64,000 bases of DNA. Origin: Bretschneidera sinensis. Lineage: Eukaryota > Streptophyta > Magnoliopsida > Brassicales > Akaniaceae. Within the stretch, counting starts at the first letter, position 1; each line of letters opens with the position of its first letter. Of this stretch, positions 11,802 to 22,936 are shown piece after piece. The position numbers and the translations under genes are program-made. The stretch covers positions 70,011,120 through 70,075,119 of the forward strand of contig CM043700.1 in assembly GCA_023935145.1 (NCBI GenBank), given 5' to 3'. A model generated the notes under the pieces. It was given only the letters and a program-made list of their open reading frames with translations, searched no databases and was not told the origin of the DNA.

Positions 11802-12678
11802 TGTTGGAGTTTGTCTAAGATTTAAACGGAAAAATGAAGGAATAAAAATCAGTATGTTCAGCAAGGGGTGCACACCAGTGTGCGCTTCGGCCCAGCCTTG
11901 TCTAGGCCGCGGCACCTAGCAAGAAGGAGTATTGGAGGAAGGAGCAAGTCGCGGCACTGCCTTTCCCAGGCCGCAGCGCCCAGAGGAGCAGCAAGTGTGC
12001 CCAGCTCCAAGCCGTAGCACGCCCTGTTCTAGGCCGCGGCGCTAGGCACACTGATGCACACATATTTCAGCCTTTAGTTGAGTTCGTGAGACATGCTCAA
12101 AACGTATAGGATCACTAAGGATTGATGGAAGGCCATGGTTAATTGGTCATCAAGATCTAAGGGTGGAGATTAACCCTCGAGATTGAAGAAGAAGTTGGTG
12201 CACTATATAAAAGGTCACTTAGCTTCATTCTCATCAATTAATTGAGAGATTACAAGAGATACATTGTGACATACAAGTGATCATTATACAAGAGAGAATT
12301 GTGTGAGAGTGCAAAGACACAAAACACAAGAGGGACTCATTGTAGAGAGGCTGGTTGTAAAGAGAGAAGTAGTATAGATTGTGGGTAGAGTGCTTTTGTA
12401 ATAGTTCTATCACTTTCTTTCTTCTCTTCTTGGTTCTTCAGGAACTTGGGTTTCTTGGAGAGGGTTGCTGTATTTTGTAAAGAACTCCATTGATAAGATA
12501 GTGCAGAGAGCTTAGAGGAGCTCACGGGGACGTAGGTACATTGCCGAACCTCGATAACAAATTGCTTGTGTTCTTTTCTTTCCTACTTTCGTTTGCCGTT
12601 TCATTTCATTACAAGTCATTCTAGACTTGGGTGTTTGGGAATCATCACCTGGGAATTCTTGTGAGGTGATTTCCAACA
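11802..12678 (+). repeat. Tork-like element, 5' LTR
   Basis: It contains a TATA box CTATATAAAAG at 12203-12213 and, upstream, a GC-rich stretch (11875-12055) in which AGGCCGCRGCRCC-like units recur four to five times. The last 30 bp (AATTCTTGTGAGGTGATTT) are not in the 3' LTR. Confidence 0.9.
12203..12213 (+). promoter_or_regulatory. TATA box of the Tork-like LTR
   Basis: CTATATAAAAG, with its counterpart CTATATAAAGG in the 3' LTR near 17399. Transcription would start roughly 30 bp downstream. Confidence 0.6.
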
Positions 12679-12679
12679 G

Positions 12680-12734
12680 TGGTATCGAAGCTTGCACAGT
12701 TGGTATCAGAGCAAGAATAGAAGGTATCGGAGCA
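12680..12734 (+). other. primer-binding site with two further PBS-like copies
   Basis: TGGTATCGAAGC follows the LTR by one base (12680-12691). TGGTATCAGAGC, the canonical initiator-Met PBS, follows at 12701-12712, and GGTATCGGAGC at 12724-12734. Three related copies in 55 bp is unusual. Confidence 0.7.
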
Positions 12735-12921
12735 AGACTCCAAGAATCAAATAACAAACTTCTTGGGTGATTCAAGAACGGAGTAAGGATCAAGATCAGA
12801 TCGTGTTCTTAAGGTTGATTCAAGAGCGATGTTGAGATCAATCTTCGATCGTGTTCTTGAGGTTTAGAAGACGATGGAAAGCATTTGTGGGTGTTGCACA
12901 TATCTGGGATCATCTCCGCAA

Positions 12922-15900
12922 GACGGGATCAAATTTCGTTGTTGAGAAGTTTGATGGAAATGGAGATTTTTCCCTGTGGAAGCGGAAGATTAAGGCTGTT
13001 CTTATGCAACAGAAGGTGGACTTGGCTATTGGAGAAGATGATGCTTTTCCAACAAGTATCACGGAGGACTAGCGGACTAAGATGAAGAAGATGGCTTACA
13101 ACACCATTTTCTTGCATATGTCGGATAGTGTCACAAGGAAGTGCGGAGACTCAGAAGATTCTGTTTTCATATGGAAGAAACTAGATGAGTTGTTTCTTAC
13201 CAAAACTCTGCCTAACAAGATTTATCTTCTTTAAAGAATCTTTGCTTTTAAAATGGATCCTAGTAAAGAGTTGCAAGATAATCTTGATGTCTTTAATAAA
13301 CTAGTTCAAGATTTGGCTAATTGTAGTATTAAATTCCTGGATGAACAATTGGTTGTTATGTTATTAAATTCTCTTCTTAATTGCTTTGATAGTTTAATTA
13401 ATGCAATTAAATATGGAAGAGATACACTAACCAAAGAAATTGTGGTCAATGCTATAAAGGCTCATGATTTCAAAGCCAAGAGTAGGGACGCATCAAGTGG
13501 GGAGGGGCTGTTCATAAGAGGAAGGCTAGCAACTCGGAATGGCAGTAGCATTCATGGCAACTACCAGGAGAAATCAAGAGGTAGAGGGCAGAGCTATGAG
13601 AGATCTCATTCCAAATCAAGATTTGGAGGAAAGAGATGCCTCTATTGCAACAAGGAGGGCCATTTCAAGAAAGATTGCAAGAAGAAGATGTGGGATGAAA
13701 GAAGAAGTCATACCAACAATGGAAAGGCTTCAGTTGCCAAAAGAGAATAGAAAGATAATGTTCTTGTTGTGTGCTCAAATGTGAGCAGGAAGCAAGGCAG
13801 TGAGAAGTGGATTTTGGATTCCAGGTGCACTTATCACATGTACCCTCACAAGGAATGGTTCAAGAATTTCAAACAGATCAATGATGGAAGGGTCTTCTTG
13901 GGTAATGACAATTCTTGCCAAGTGAGGGGGATAAGAGACATCTAGTTGAGGATGTTTGATGAAGTCACAAGGCTGCTGCGAAATGTAAGGTATCTTCCAG
14001 ATTTGAAGAGGAATTTGATCTCATTAGGACAGCTGGATTCCATGGGTTACACATGCAAAGTAGAGGGAATAAAGATCAAGGTGGCTAATGGATCTTTGGT
14101 AGTGATCAAAGCAGTAATAAGGATGGACTCTATGAGATTATCGGAGAGACAGAAATCAATAATCAAGCAGCAAGTTTGATGGCTAAGATGGATAGGGCAG
14201 CCCTTTGACACACTCGCTTGGGACATATAAGTGAAAAGAGCCTGCAAGTTCTTAGCAAGGATGGTTTACTTGGAGGAGACAAAGTAGAGAAATTGGATTT
14301 CTACGAGTGTTGCGTTCTTGGGAAGCAACACTGGGTCAGCTTCAACACTGGAGTGCACAAGTCTGAGGGCATTCTTGACTACATTCATTCAGACCTTTGG
14401 GGACCAGCAATAACACTAACACAGGGTGGTAACTTTTATTTTCTATCTTTAATTGATGATTATTCAAGAAAGTTTTGGGTTTATTTGCTTAAAAATAAAT
14501 CAGATGCATTGAATAAATTTGTGGTGTGGAAAAGGTTGCTGGAGACTCAAACGGGTAGGGTAGTTAAGGCTTTACAAACCGATAATGGCTTAGAATTTTT
14601 TAATAAGGATTTTGATAAATTCTGTGAATTAAATGGCATTCTAAGATATAGAACGGTTATGAAAACCCCTCAGCAAAATGGAGTTACTGAGAGGATGAAT
14701 AGAACCCTTATAGAAAAGGTTAGGTGCATGTTAATTGGGTCCGGTTTACCAAAATATTTTTGGGGAGAAGTTGTGTCTACAGCTGCATACTTGGCTAATA
14801 GATCACCCTCAGGGCTTTAGACCTTAAGACTCCCATGGAGATGTGGAGTGGGAAACCCCCTGAGTTGAGCAACCTTAGGACTTTTGGGTATGCTGTATTT
14901 GCACATCAAAAGGATGATAAACTTAACCCAAGGTCTAGAAAATGTGTGTTTCTAGGGTATGGTGATGGGTTTAAGGGATATAGGTTGTGGTCCTTAGAAC
15001 CTAAAGGAATAAAACTCATTGTAAGTAAGGATGTTATTTTTAATGAATTGTTATTTCCCTACTTGGAGAAAACTAACCCTACAAGGGCTAGTGAGCAAAC
15101 CAGTTCGAAATTTGTGGAGCATCGCATCAAGGAGAATTCAGTTCAGGTAGAGCAGAGAAGGCAAGATGGTTCGGACTAGGTAGAGCCCATTAATGAAGGC
15201 CATGCTCAGGGCACTCAAGAGGAGGTTGAACTAGAAGAGGTTGATGCAGCAAGTCAGAATGACTACCAGCTCATAAGGGACTAAGAAAAGAGGGTGGTAA
15301 GACCACCTTTGAGATATGGGTTTGCGGATGCTAATGTAGCAGCTCCTTAGACAAAAGAAGGAATGGTTAAACTAGAAACCTACATGGAAGCCATGGAGTG
15401 TAAGGATTCGTCAAAGTGGCAGCTAGCTATGGAGGAAGAAATGGATTCTTTGAGGAAGAACAACTCTTGAGAATTGGTGCTTAAACTAGAAAAACAGAGA
15501 GTTCTGGATTGTAGATAGATCTACAAGATCAAAGAAGGGAATACTCCAGGAGATGAAGTCTGGTATAAAGCTAGGCTGGTGGCGAAGGGGTTCACACCAA
15601 AAGAAGGCATAGATTTCACTAAAATCTTCTCACCGGTTGTGAAGTACAAGACGATACGGATAGTATTGGCAATGGTGGTCCAATTTGATTCGAAAATCGA
15701 GCAAATGGATGTGAAGACAGTGTTCTTACATGGAGGGCTTGATGAGACCATCTATATGAGGCAACCCGAAGGCTATGAGGAAGGAAGGCATGGAGAGTTG
15801 GTGTGCAAATTGAAGAAATCTCTTTATAGCCTGAAGCAATCATCTCGACAATGGAATAAGAAGTTTAATTCCTTTGTAATCAGCTTGGGTTTCATGAGGA

Positions 15901-16940
15901 GCTACTATGATTTGTGCTTGTACTACAAGGGGCAGAAGGTGGAAGAAGTGGTGATCATCCTAATCTATGTTGATGATATGTTGCTGGTTGGGAGCAGCAT
16001 TGAAAGGATAAAAGAATTAAAGTCTCAACTCAGTTCGGAGTTTGAGATGAAGGATCTTGGCTATGCACAGAAGATCCTTGGGATGAATATCATCTGAGAA
16101 AGGGAGAGAAATAGATTGAAGATCTTTCAAACTTCCTACATAGAGAAGATGATATCTAAGTTCTCTATGGAAGATAACAAACCAGTGAAGGTTCCCCTTG
16201 CTAGTCATTTCAAGTTCTCCAGCAATCAATGTCTAAGATCGGAGGTGGAGAAGAAGAAAATGAAAAAAATTCCCTTACTCTAGTGTTGTTGGTTTTGTAA
16301 TGTTCACCATGGTAAGCACTAGACTTGATGTTGCTCATGTAATAAGTGTTCTTAGCAGGTTTATGAGTAATCCCAGAAAGGAGCATTGGCTTGGGAAGAA
16401 GTGGTTGCTGAGGTACTTGAAGGGAAGCCCAGAAGTGGGGCTGATTTATGAGAAGAGGGGTAAGTCCATCTGTCTTGAGAGTTAAGCGGATTCGGACTAT
16501 GGAGCAGATCGGGATAAAAGAAGATCGATTACCTCCTACTTCTTCAACTTAAACGGATGTTGTGTAAGTTAGAAAGCTCAGTTGCAGCCTATGGTAGCAC
16601 TTTCAACGACCGAGGCTGAGTACATAGTAGCAACGGAAGCCATAAAGGAGGCTATGTGGTGCAAAGGGTTATTGGAAGAGTTGAAGGTCCTAGAAGAGCA
16701 GGTTGTGGTGTTTTCGGATAGTCAAAGTGCATTGCACTTATGTAAGAATCCAGCGCTCCATGAGAGGACAAATTACATGGATGTTAGGTACCATTTCATT
16801 CGGAAAAATGTTACGAAATGATGCATTCATGCGGACAAGGTAGCCACGGAAGAAAACCCTACGGATTTAGGTACTAAAGTTCTACCTCTAAGTAAGTTCA
16901 ATCATTGTCTTGAACTACTTAGGATTGGAGTCAGTTGATT
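12922..16940 (+). pseudogene. gag-pol polyprotein relic of the Tork-like element
   Basis: The order of motifs is gag (FDGNGDFSLWKRKI near 12950), a CCHC zinc knuckle CLYCNKEGHFKKDC (13639-13680), an aspartic protease site where DSGCT reads DSRCT (about 13817), the GAG-pre-integrase LGHISEKSLQ (14218), integrase with HSDLWGP, DDYSRKFW and TPQQNGVTERMNRT (to 14820), reverse transcriptase with MDVKTVFLHGGLDE and the YVDDMLLVG active site (15970), and RNase H with [13 protein letters not shown] (16605) and [13 protein letters not shown]. In-frame stops include 13070, 13748, 15177, 15346, 15516, 16095 and 16570. Many sit where the family has Trp, Gln or Arg, as expected from C-to-T change at methylated sites. 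Confidence 0.9.
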
Positions 16941-17017
16941 GATGACTCAAGATGATTTTGGATACTGAGTTCTCTGCACGATGGGTTCGGTTTAAATATT
17001 TAGACAAAGGTAGAGAT

Positions 17018-17858
17018 TGTTGGAGTTTGTCTAAGATTTAAACGGAAAAAATGAAGGAAGAAAAATAAGTATGTTCAGCAAGGGGTGCACACTAGTGTGT
17101 GCTGTAGCCTAGCATTGTCCAGGCCTCAGCGCCCAGCAAAGAGGAGTGTTGGAGGAAGGAGCAAGCCGCAGTGCTGCCTTCCCCAGGCCGCAGCGCCCAG
17201 AGGGGCAGCAAGTGTGCCAAGTTCCAGGCCGCGGCGCTAGGCACACTGATGCACACATATTTCAACCTTTAGTTGAGTTCGTGAGACATGCTCAAAATGC
17301 ATAGGATCACTAAGGATTGATGGAGGGCCATGGTTAATTAGTCATCAAGATCTAAGGGTGGAGATTAACCCTCAAGATTGAATAAGAAGTTGGTGCACTA
17401 TATAAAGGGTCACCTAGCTTCATTCTCATCAATTAATTGAGAGATTACAAGAAACATATTGTGACATACAAGTGATCATTACAAAAGAGAGAATTGTGTG
17501 AGAGTGTAAAGACACAAAACACAAGAGAGACTCATTGTAGAGAGGCTGGTTGTAAAGAGAGAAGTAGTATACATTGTGGGTAGAGTGCTTTTGTAATAGT
17601 TCTATCACTTTCTTTCTTCTCTTCTTGGTTCTTCAAGAACTTGGGTTTCTTGGAGAGGGTTGCTGTATTTTGTAAAGAACTCCATTAATAAGATAGTGTA
17701 GAGAGCTTAGAAGAGCTCACGGGGACGTAGGCACATTATTGAACCTCGATAACAAATTGTTTGTGTTCTTTTCTTTCTTGCTTTCGTTTGCTGTTTTATT
17801 TCATTACAAGTCATTCTGGACTTGGGTGTTTGGGAATCATCACCTGGGCATCCCAACA
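17018..17858 (+). repeat. Tork-like element, 3' LTR
   Basis: Preceded by the purine-rich tract GACAAAGGTAGAGA, which would act as the polypurine primer. It ends GCATCCCAACA just before the ATTAA duplication. Confidence 0.9.
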
Positions 17859-17863
17859 ATTAA

Positions 17864-18382
17864 GTAAGGTGTGGTGACCTATGCATCTTGGAAATAAAGA
17901 ATTTAATTGTCTTTTAACTATCTTGGTAAGTAATGGTGTGAAGACCAATGCATCTTAAAAAATGACTTTGTGTAAAGACCAATGCATCTTGGTAACCAAC
18001 ATTTACTAAGTATTTTTTTACCATGTATTAATTGAAGGGCTATACTTATTGGGCTTGTTGAAGTACATAAATATGAGTATGAGGAGAGATAGTCTCCAAT
18101 TTATTCCTTAAGCATGAATAACACCAATATTCAAGAGTTGAGTGAACATTGAGTGTATTGGGGTTTTGGGTTATGAGATTAAGGAGTGTTTTCACATGGT
18201 TTTTGTATAATGAGTTTTAGTAGCTTTCCTCTTTCAAAAAATTGCAAGGAAGTGGAATAATGATTGACTTGTGGACGGTGGCAATGAATTGTGTTGAACC
18301 ACGTTCAAATTCTTGTGTTCCTATCTTTTTATTTTTGCTATTGTTATTACGTAGTTATTGATCGAGTGTCAAATTCCCAACA
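17864..18382 (+). repeat. outer element, 3' part of its split left LTR
   Basis: This continues the LTR interrupted at 11801. It matches 30372-30939 in order (ATGCATCTTGG, GGTGTGAAGACCA, GAATAACACCAATAT/GAATAGC...CCAATAT, TGGGAGATTAAGGAGTG-like blocks) and ends CCCAACA just before the PBS. Confidence 0.8.
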
Positions 18383-18385
18383 AAG

Positions 18386-18397
18386 TGGTATTAGAGC
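18386..18397 (+). other. primer-binding site of the outer element
   Basis: TGGTATTAGAGC, one mismatch from the copia PBS TGGTATCAGAGC that is complementary to initiator methionine tRNA. It sits 3 bp after the LTR end. Confidence 0.75.
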
Positions 18398-18860
18398 AAG
18401 GTTCTACAATGACAAAAATTCATATATGGATGAATCCATGAAGGTATAGATATTAGCCTTTTTCATTTTCATCATCATTAAATTTTTTAGTACTAAGTTG
18501 TTAGAGGATGAGTACTTTCCACCTTGAGAAGATAACCTAATCACGACGTTATTGGTGGGCAAGGAAGTTTGATGGATGAGAGTTTCTCACAACACCTATA
18601 GAGAGAGATGAGTAGCAAAGGCAATGTGTGTTCGTGGATGGAAAATTGTTTGTGACTATACCGAGTGATGAGCCAAACAAAGAAATGGAATGAAGCATGT
18701 CAAAGAAAGATGAGGAAAGTTCAAGATCTAAGTCTCTTGATTTTTACTAAAACTGAGTGCATATATGAGGAGAAACACGCATAATTGCAATGCAAGGGCG
18801 TTATGGAGGACTTGGATGAGTATAGTAGAAGATAGTGATAATGGAAAGGCTAACAATGAT

Positions 18861-19138
18861 TGTAGATTGAGGTTCCAACCCAAGAGGGGGGTGAATTGGG
18901 TTTTTAAAAACTTTTGCTAATTACTTGCAAGTTTATAAAAACAGTTAAATGCACAAGCATACAAATAAGTAATGTGCTTTAAGTAAAAGAGATTAAGAAA
19001 GAGAAAGTGCAAACTCAATTTATAGTGGTTCGACAATATCGGATTCATTCTGACCCTACATCCACTCTCTTCAAGGAACCTCCTTGAAGTGATCCACTAA
19101 AATTTTTAGTCGTACAACTTTACAGGTGTTGTACAAAC
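18861..19138 (-). repeat. copy A, terminal 278 bp of the 3' LTR
   Basis: Closely matches 28847-29125 of the 5' LTR, both starting TGTAG and sharing GGTTCCAACCCAAGAGGGG. It stops abruptly at GTTGTACAAAC where copy B's LTR begins. Confidence 0.85.
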
Positions 19139-20335
19139 TATAGACTAAGGTTTCAACCCAAGAGGGGGGGTGAATTGGGTTTTTAAAATTTTTTGCTAAT
19201 TAAACACAAGTTTATAAAAACTGATAACACCACAAGCATATAAACAAGAAATATGTGTTGTAAATAAAGAGTTTAAGGAATAGAGAATGCAAACTCAGTT
19301 TATAGTGGTTCAGTAATATCGGATTCGTTCCGACCCTATGTCCACTCTCTTCAAGGAACCTCCTTGAAGTAATCCACTAAGAAACTTAGTCGTGCAACTT
19401 CATGAGTGTTGCAAAAACCTTACAATCCCTTCCTCTCAGTAGCAAACCCCTTCCTCCCGGAAGCAAATCCCTTTACAATAAATGTTGTAAAGTAAATGGT
19501 AGAGAGACAACGATGAAGGCTTATAAAACTGAATAATATCTCTATTTCAAGGTAAAGCTTGAAGAATGGCTCAGTATAAATATTTCAAAGCTTTTTGTGT
19601 ATCAAAGAGTAAAAACCAGATTGAATGTGTAACTACTTATTATTAAATGCTCAATAGAATGGGTTTATATAGCCTTGATGTAATATGCCTGTTCTGTGCA
19701 GATTTGGTACGCTTTTGTACATCAAATGTACAGGTCTGACGCTATAACGGTCATATTTTTTGAATTACTATTCGATTTGATCTTAGTACCAGTCGACTGG
19801 GTCCAATTTAAAAATCTCATTTTTAAGGCTATTGAAGGTACCAGTCAACTGGGTATTACTTACCAGTCAACTGGGAATCTTCTGCCCAGAGTACCAGTCG
19901 ATTGGGTTGATCTTACCAGTCGACTAGGGAAAGTCTGTCCAAAACACTAGTCGACTGGTATGAAGCATTTAGTTGATTGTGGACACACTGTCCAAAACAC
20001 CAGTCTTCTGGTGTAAGTACCCAGTCGATTGGGTTGCCTTTCAACCTAGTTTTTAATTCTTTTAAAAAGTTATGATTTAAACATTAGTTTTTTAAAATAC
20101 TTTTTCAAAAGGAGCCATTGGACAAGCTAATTACCTGAACAAGTGAAATTTACAACTTGTTGGAATACCTTAACCTATACTAGGTCTTCTGTCTTGACTT
20201 GGTGCTTGATTCAGATTGAGTTCTTGCACCTTGATCCTTGGTTGAATGCTTTTATTGCTTAATACACTTAGATAGCATCGTTAGTATAATAAGAGTTATG
20301 TTTTGTCATCATTAAAATATAGGTAAGGGTCAACA
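19139..20335 (-). repeat. copy B, 3' LTR
   Basis: A 1,197-bp LTR of a diverged SIRE-like subfamily. It begins TATAGACTAAGG on the plus strand and ends AGGGTCAACA. It has a minus-strand TATA box (CTATATAAA, 19664-19672) with an array of nine GTCGAC-type palindromes just upstream of it (19789-20032). On its inner side a polypurine tract, read on the minus strand as AAAAAGGGAGAGA (20336-20350), marks the internal boundary. Confidence 0.85.
19789..20032. repeat. palindrome array 1 (copy B LTR)
   Basis: Nine copies of CCAGTCGACTGG or one-to-three-base variants at 19789, 19841, 19863, 19894, 19916, 19947, 19969, 20000 and 20021, spaced 20-50 bp. The central GTCGAC is kept in four copies; variants change it to GTCAAC or GTCGAT. 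Confidence 0.9.
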
Positions 20336-21024
20336 ATCTCTCCCTTTTTGATGATGACAAAACTAAAGAGAGAAAACTGTTTTTTTTTTAAAACTAAGTG
20401 TTGGATTTTTTGAAAAAAATCGGGCAGAGCCTCCTTTGTTTTTTTGAGAAAAACCAACCTGTAAAGGATCAATAGCAGTTTATATGCAGCCCAACCAATT
20501 AACTCAACAATTATAAACATATACCAAGTTCTTTGGAGCAATGCTCCCCCCTAAATCTATGCACTAGTTTGAGTTTATATTAGTTTTTCACTTTTTTCTC
20601 ATTTTTCTTCCCCATTTTGACAATAGCAGAAAAGGGGTAGTAAACCAACAAATAAGCTATTTAGCTACCATAAACATAAAGATCATGCATAAAAAAAATT
20701 TATGTGAAAATTTGGCATCATTCGGATTTCGAAAGCCTTCCCGAGAAGAACTGGAAGTTTCCATACATACTACAGAAGCAGTTGAAAGCATATATCTGAA
20801 TATAAAGAGTTATAAAACATGTAACTAAATTACATATAAGTAGAACGAGTACATGAAATAGGTCTAAGCGTGAAGAATCATCATATATATCAAAAGTCTA
20901 TACAAGGACAGGCTTCGTAGAGCCAAACAGAGGTACAAAATATAATAAAACATGAAAATATGTCCGTGCTACGACAATGAGAAACTATATCATTATGTAC
21001 AGCAAAAAGGGATAAACAAATGAC

Positions 21025-22230
21025 TCAGGGAGCAAGAGAGTCAGAGTTATCACGAATGAGATCCTGAATCTCAGCCAGGGAACTCTTGGTGTACTCTTGG
21101 TGCAGCTCGAAGTCATCTCGGAAAGTCTCAGTGAAAGAGCTCAAGGTCTGGAAGTCAGACTGCATGGTCAGCTGAAGGCTCATGATAGCCTGAAGTAGAT
21201 CACTGTACCCAGTCTGACCAGCACTTGAGTCACCTATAGGAGGTGCTCGGGCATCCGTATCCATATCAACAGCAGCAGCAGCAGCAACCTCGTCCTCATC
21301 ATCACTGCTGTCGTCCTCTCTAATCCGAATGTGCTTCCCAGCCTTGGAGTAGATGAAACCATCTTGGACTGTGCATCCCATCTTCTTCAACAAAGAGACG
21401 TTGATGATGTCCTGAGCCTCGGAGGCGAGGAGAGGCACCCGAAAGTGCTGGAGTATGAGCGTGATGAGCATCCCGTAGGGAAAGCATCCAGAGTCGCTCG
21501 CTTCGCCATTAATCATGTTGGCAAGCAGTAAGGGATATATATTGAAGTGATGCCCAGTTTTAAAGCACCAAATCAATATGATATCTATCTTAGATAGATA
21601 CCCCCAACTCCCTAGTCTCGGGTGGATGATCCAACTCACAATGAGGTTGAACAATTTTGAGTCTAGGGGCATATCACAACATGTGTGAAATGTAGTGGGC
21701 CGAAACACATAGTTAGGGTCGCCCTTAACTATCTAACATACCTCTTCAACCTTGAAATTGTCTGGCCATCCATCCAGACTCCATTGGATCTCTCTCACAG
21801 GGATCCTCAAAATGCTCATCAAAAAGTTAGTATTGACCTCAAACTCCACACCCATAACATTGGTTCTAAACCTCAGAGCCAGTGGACTGGGCTTCACCAA
21901 GTTCGCATAGAACTGGTGAATAAGTCTAGGGTAAAACTAGTCATGTATCTTGACCAGTGGGGTCAAGTGTATTGCCTCGAAGGCAGGTAATACATCGAAA
22001 TTACCATGATGCATAAAGTCGAAGTCGATAACTCTACCCGTCATGATTTTCTTATGCCTAATGATGGAAGTATACCTGTCCTTCGCCGCTAGGCTAGTAA
22101 ACAGCGAATCATCAAGCTTTATTCTGGGCTTCTTGCTTGATGAGCCCACTACTCCCTTCCCTCATGACTCTGGAGCTGTGGATTTGGTGGACCTTGGCCT
22201 CATAGGCACATATGGTCCCCCAACGGTGGA
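21025..22230 (-). pseudogene. additional 3' ORF of SIRE-like copy B (plant transposon-protein domain)
   Basis: The N-terminal part (22149-21937) reads ATSIIRHKKI-type sequence: RYTSIIRHKKIMTGRVIDFD, then HLTPLVKIH. The C-terminal part (21708-21025) carries FRPTTFHT, LDSKLFNLIVSWIIHPRLGS, FPYGMLITLILQHF and KKMGCTVQDG, followed by an acidic stretch and a predicted coiled region to DSLAP. This pattern matches the family annotated as putative plant transposon protein, found 3' of pol in SIRE-type elements. Its function is unknown; the position recalls env-like ORFs but I see no signal peptide or membrane span. Two or three stops break the frame between 21710 and 21940, and the original start codon is not visible. 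Confidence 0.7.
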
Positions 22231-22356
22231 TGAGTAGATTGAGGTGTTTAAGTTGTGTTTTGATGGTTTTTTATTTTTATCAAAATAACGAAATTTTGCA
22301 GAGAAAGAAAGCTAGGGTTTTTGAAAATGGCATAAAAATCTAAAAAAATGAAGAGC

Positions 22357-22366
22357 CTATTTATAG
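22357..22366 (-). promoter_or_regulatory. candidate TATA box upstream of the copy B 3' ORF
   Basis: CTATAAATAG on the minus strand, 10 bp downstream of the last palindrome of array 2 and about 125 bp upstream of where the 3' ORF similarity begins. The matching box in copy A is at 24140-24149, so the arrangement is conserved between the two copies. Confidence 0.5.
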
Positions 22367-22376
22367 AATCGTGATA

Positions 22377-22651
22377 CCAGTCGATTGGGGTGAGGACACT
22401 AGTCGACTGAGTCCTTTGTAGAGAAGAAGAGTTTTGCATACTAGTCGACTAGGTCAGGGTACCAGTCGACTAGACGAATTGGAAAAAAGATACCAGTCGA
22501 CTGGGTAGTATTACCAGTCGACTGGATTGATAACTAAATTTCAAAAAATGGCTCCAAAAAAGGTCTAGTCAACTGGCATAGCCTTACCAGTCGACTGGAT
22601 GAATAGACAAAGACTTACTAGTCGACTAGTATAGACTTACCAGTCGACTGG
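22377..22651. repeat. palindrome array 2 (copy B pol-ORF spacer)
   Basis: Ten copies at 22377, 22399, 22441, 22462, 22493, 22514, 22565, 22587, 22618 and 22640. Four are the perfect 12-mer CCAGTCGACTGG and two are the equally symmetric CTAGTCGACTAG, so changes in one arm are matched in the other. Confidence 0.9.
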
Positions 22652-22789
22652 ACCCTTTAGAAAAATTCCAATCTTTGAGTCTTAGCATGAAATTTGTTTA
22701 TCTATGCCATCTTTAGTGAAGGAGACATTAAATGTGGATTAATACTCTTTCACTATATGTCAAATATGCATTATGATGAAAGATGAAGC

Positions 22790-22930
22790 AATCAGACATA
22801 CAGTTTATCATAATCTAGCAATCTCATTAATAGCCTAATTTTTCAGAAACTAGCTTCATTTAGAGGTTTTGTAAGAATGTAAGCTATTTGATCCTTTGAA
22901 GGTATGAATTCTAGTCTTATATCAATCCTA
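22790..22930 (-). pseudogene. copy B RNase H C-terminal tail
   Basis: On the minus strand LEFIPSKDQIAYILTKPLNE matches the end of SIRE-type RNase H (the family has IPSEDQIADIFTKPL). It is the 5'-most surviving piece of copy B's pol and abuts copy A's 3' ORF at about 22930-22940, where an 18-bp CAATCCTAATGTTCTTCC repeat occurs twice. Confidence 0.7.
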
Positions 22931-22936
22931 ATGTTC

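Larger units (their letters stand above)
11802..17858 (+). mobile_element. Tork/Tnt1-like Ty1-copia retrotransposon, nested in the outer LTR
   Basis: The 877-bp 5' LTR (11802-12678) and 841-bp 3' LTR (17018-17858) start TGTTGGAGTTTGTC and end in CAACA. ATTAA lies on both sides (11797-11801 and 17859-17863), and removing the element restores the outer LTR as seen at 30360-30380. Domain order gag, protease, integrase, RT, RNase H is that of copia elements. The open frames are broken by many stops and at least three frame changes. The two LTRs differ by indels: the 5' copy has a longer GC-rich block near 11990-12050 and a longer 3' tip. It is an old, inactive copy; the lineage (Tork) is inferred from domain style only. 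Confidence 0.9.

Noticed and set aside
19789..22651. CRISPR-like array from regularly recurring palindromes
   Set aside because: Units are only 12 bp, spacing is irregular, spacers are not unique protospacers, and this is plant LTR DNA. No cas genes are present.
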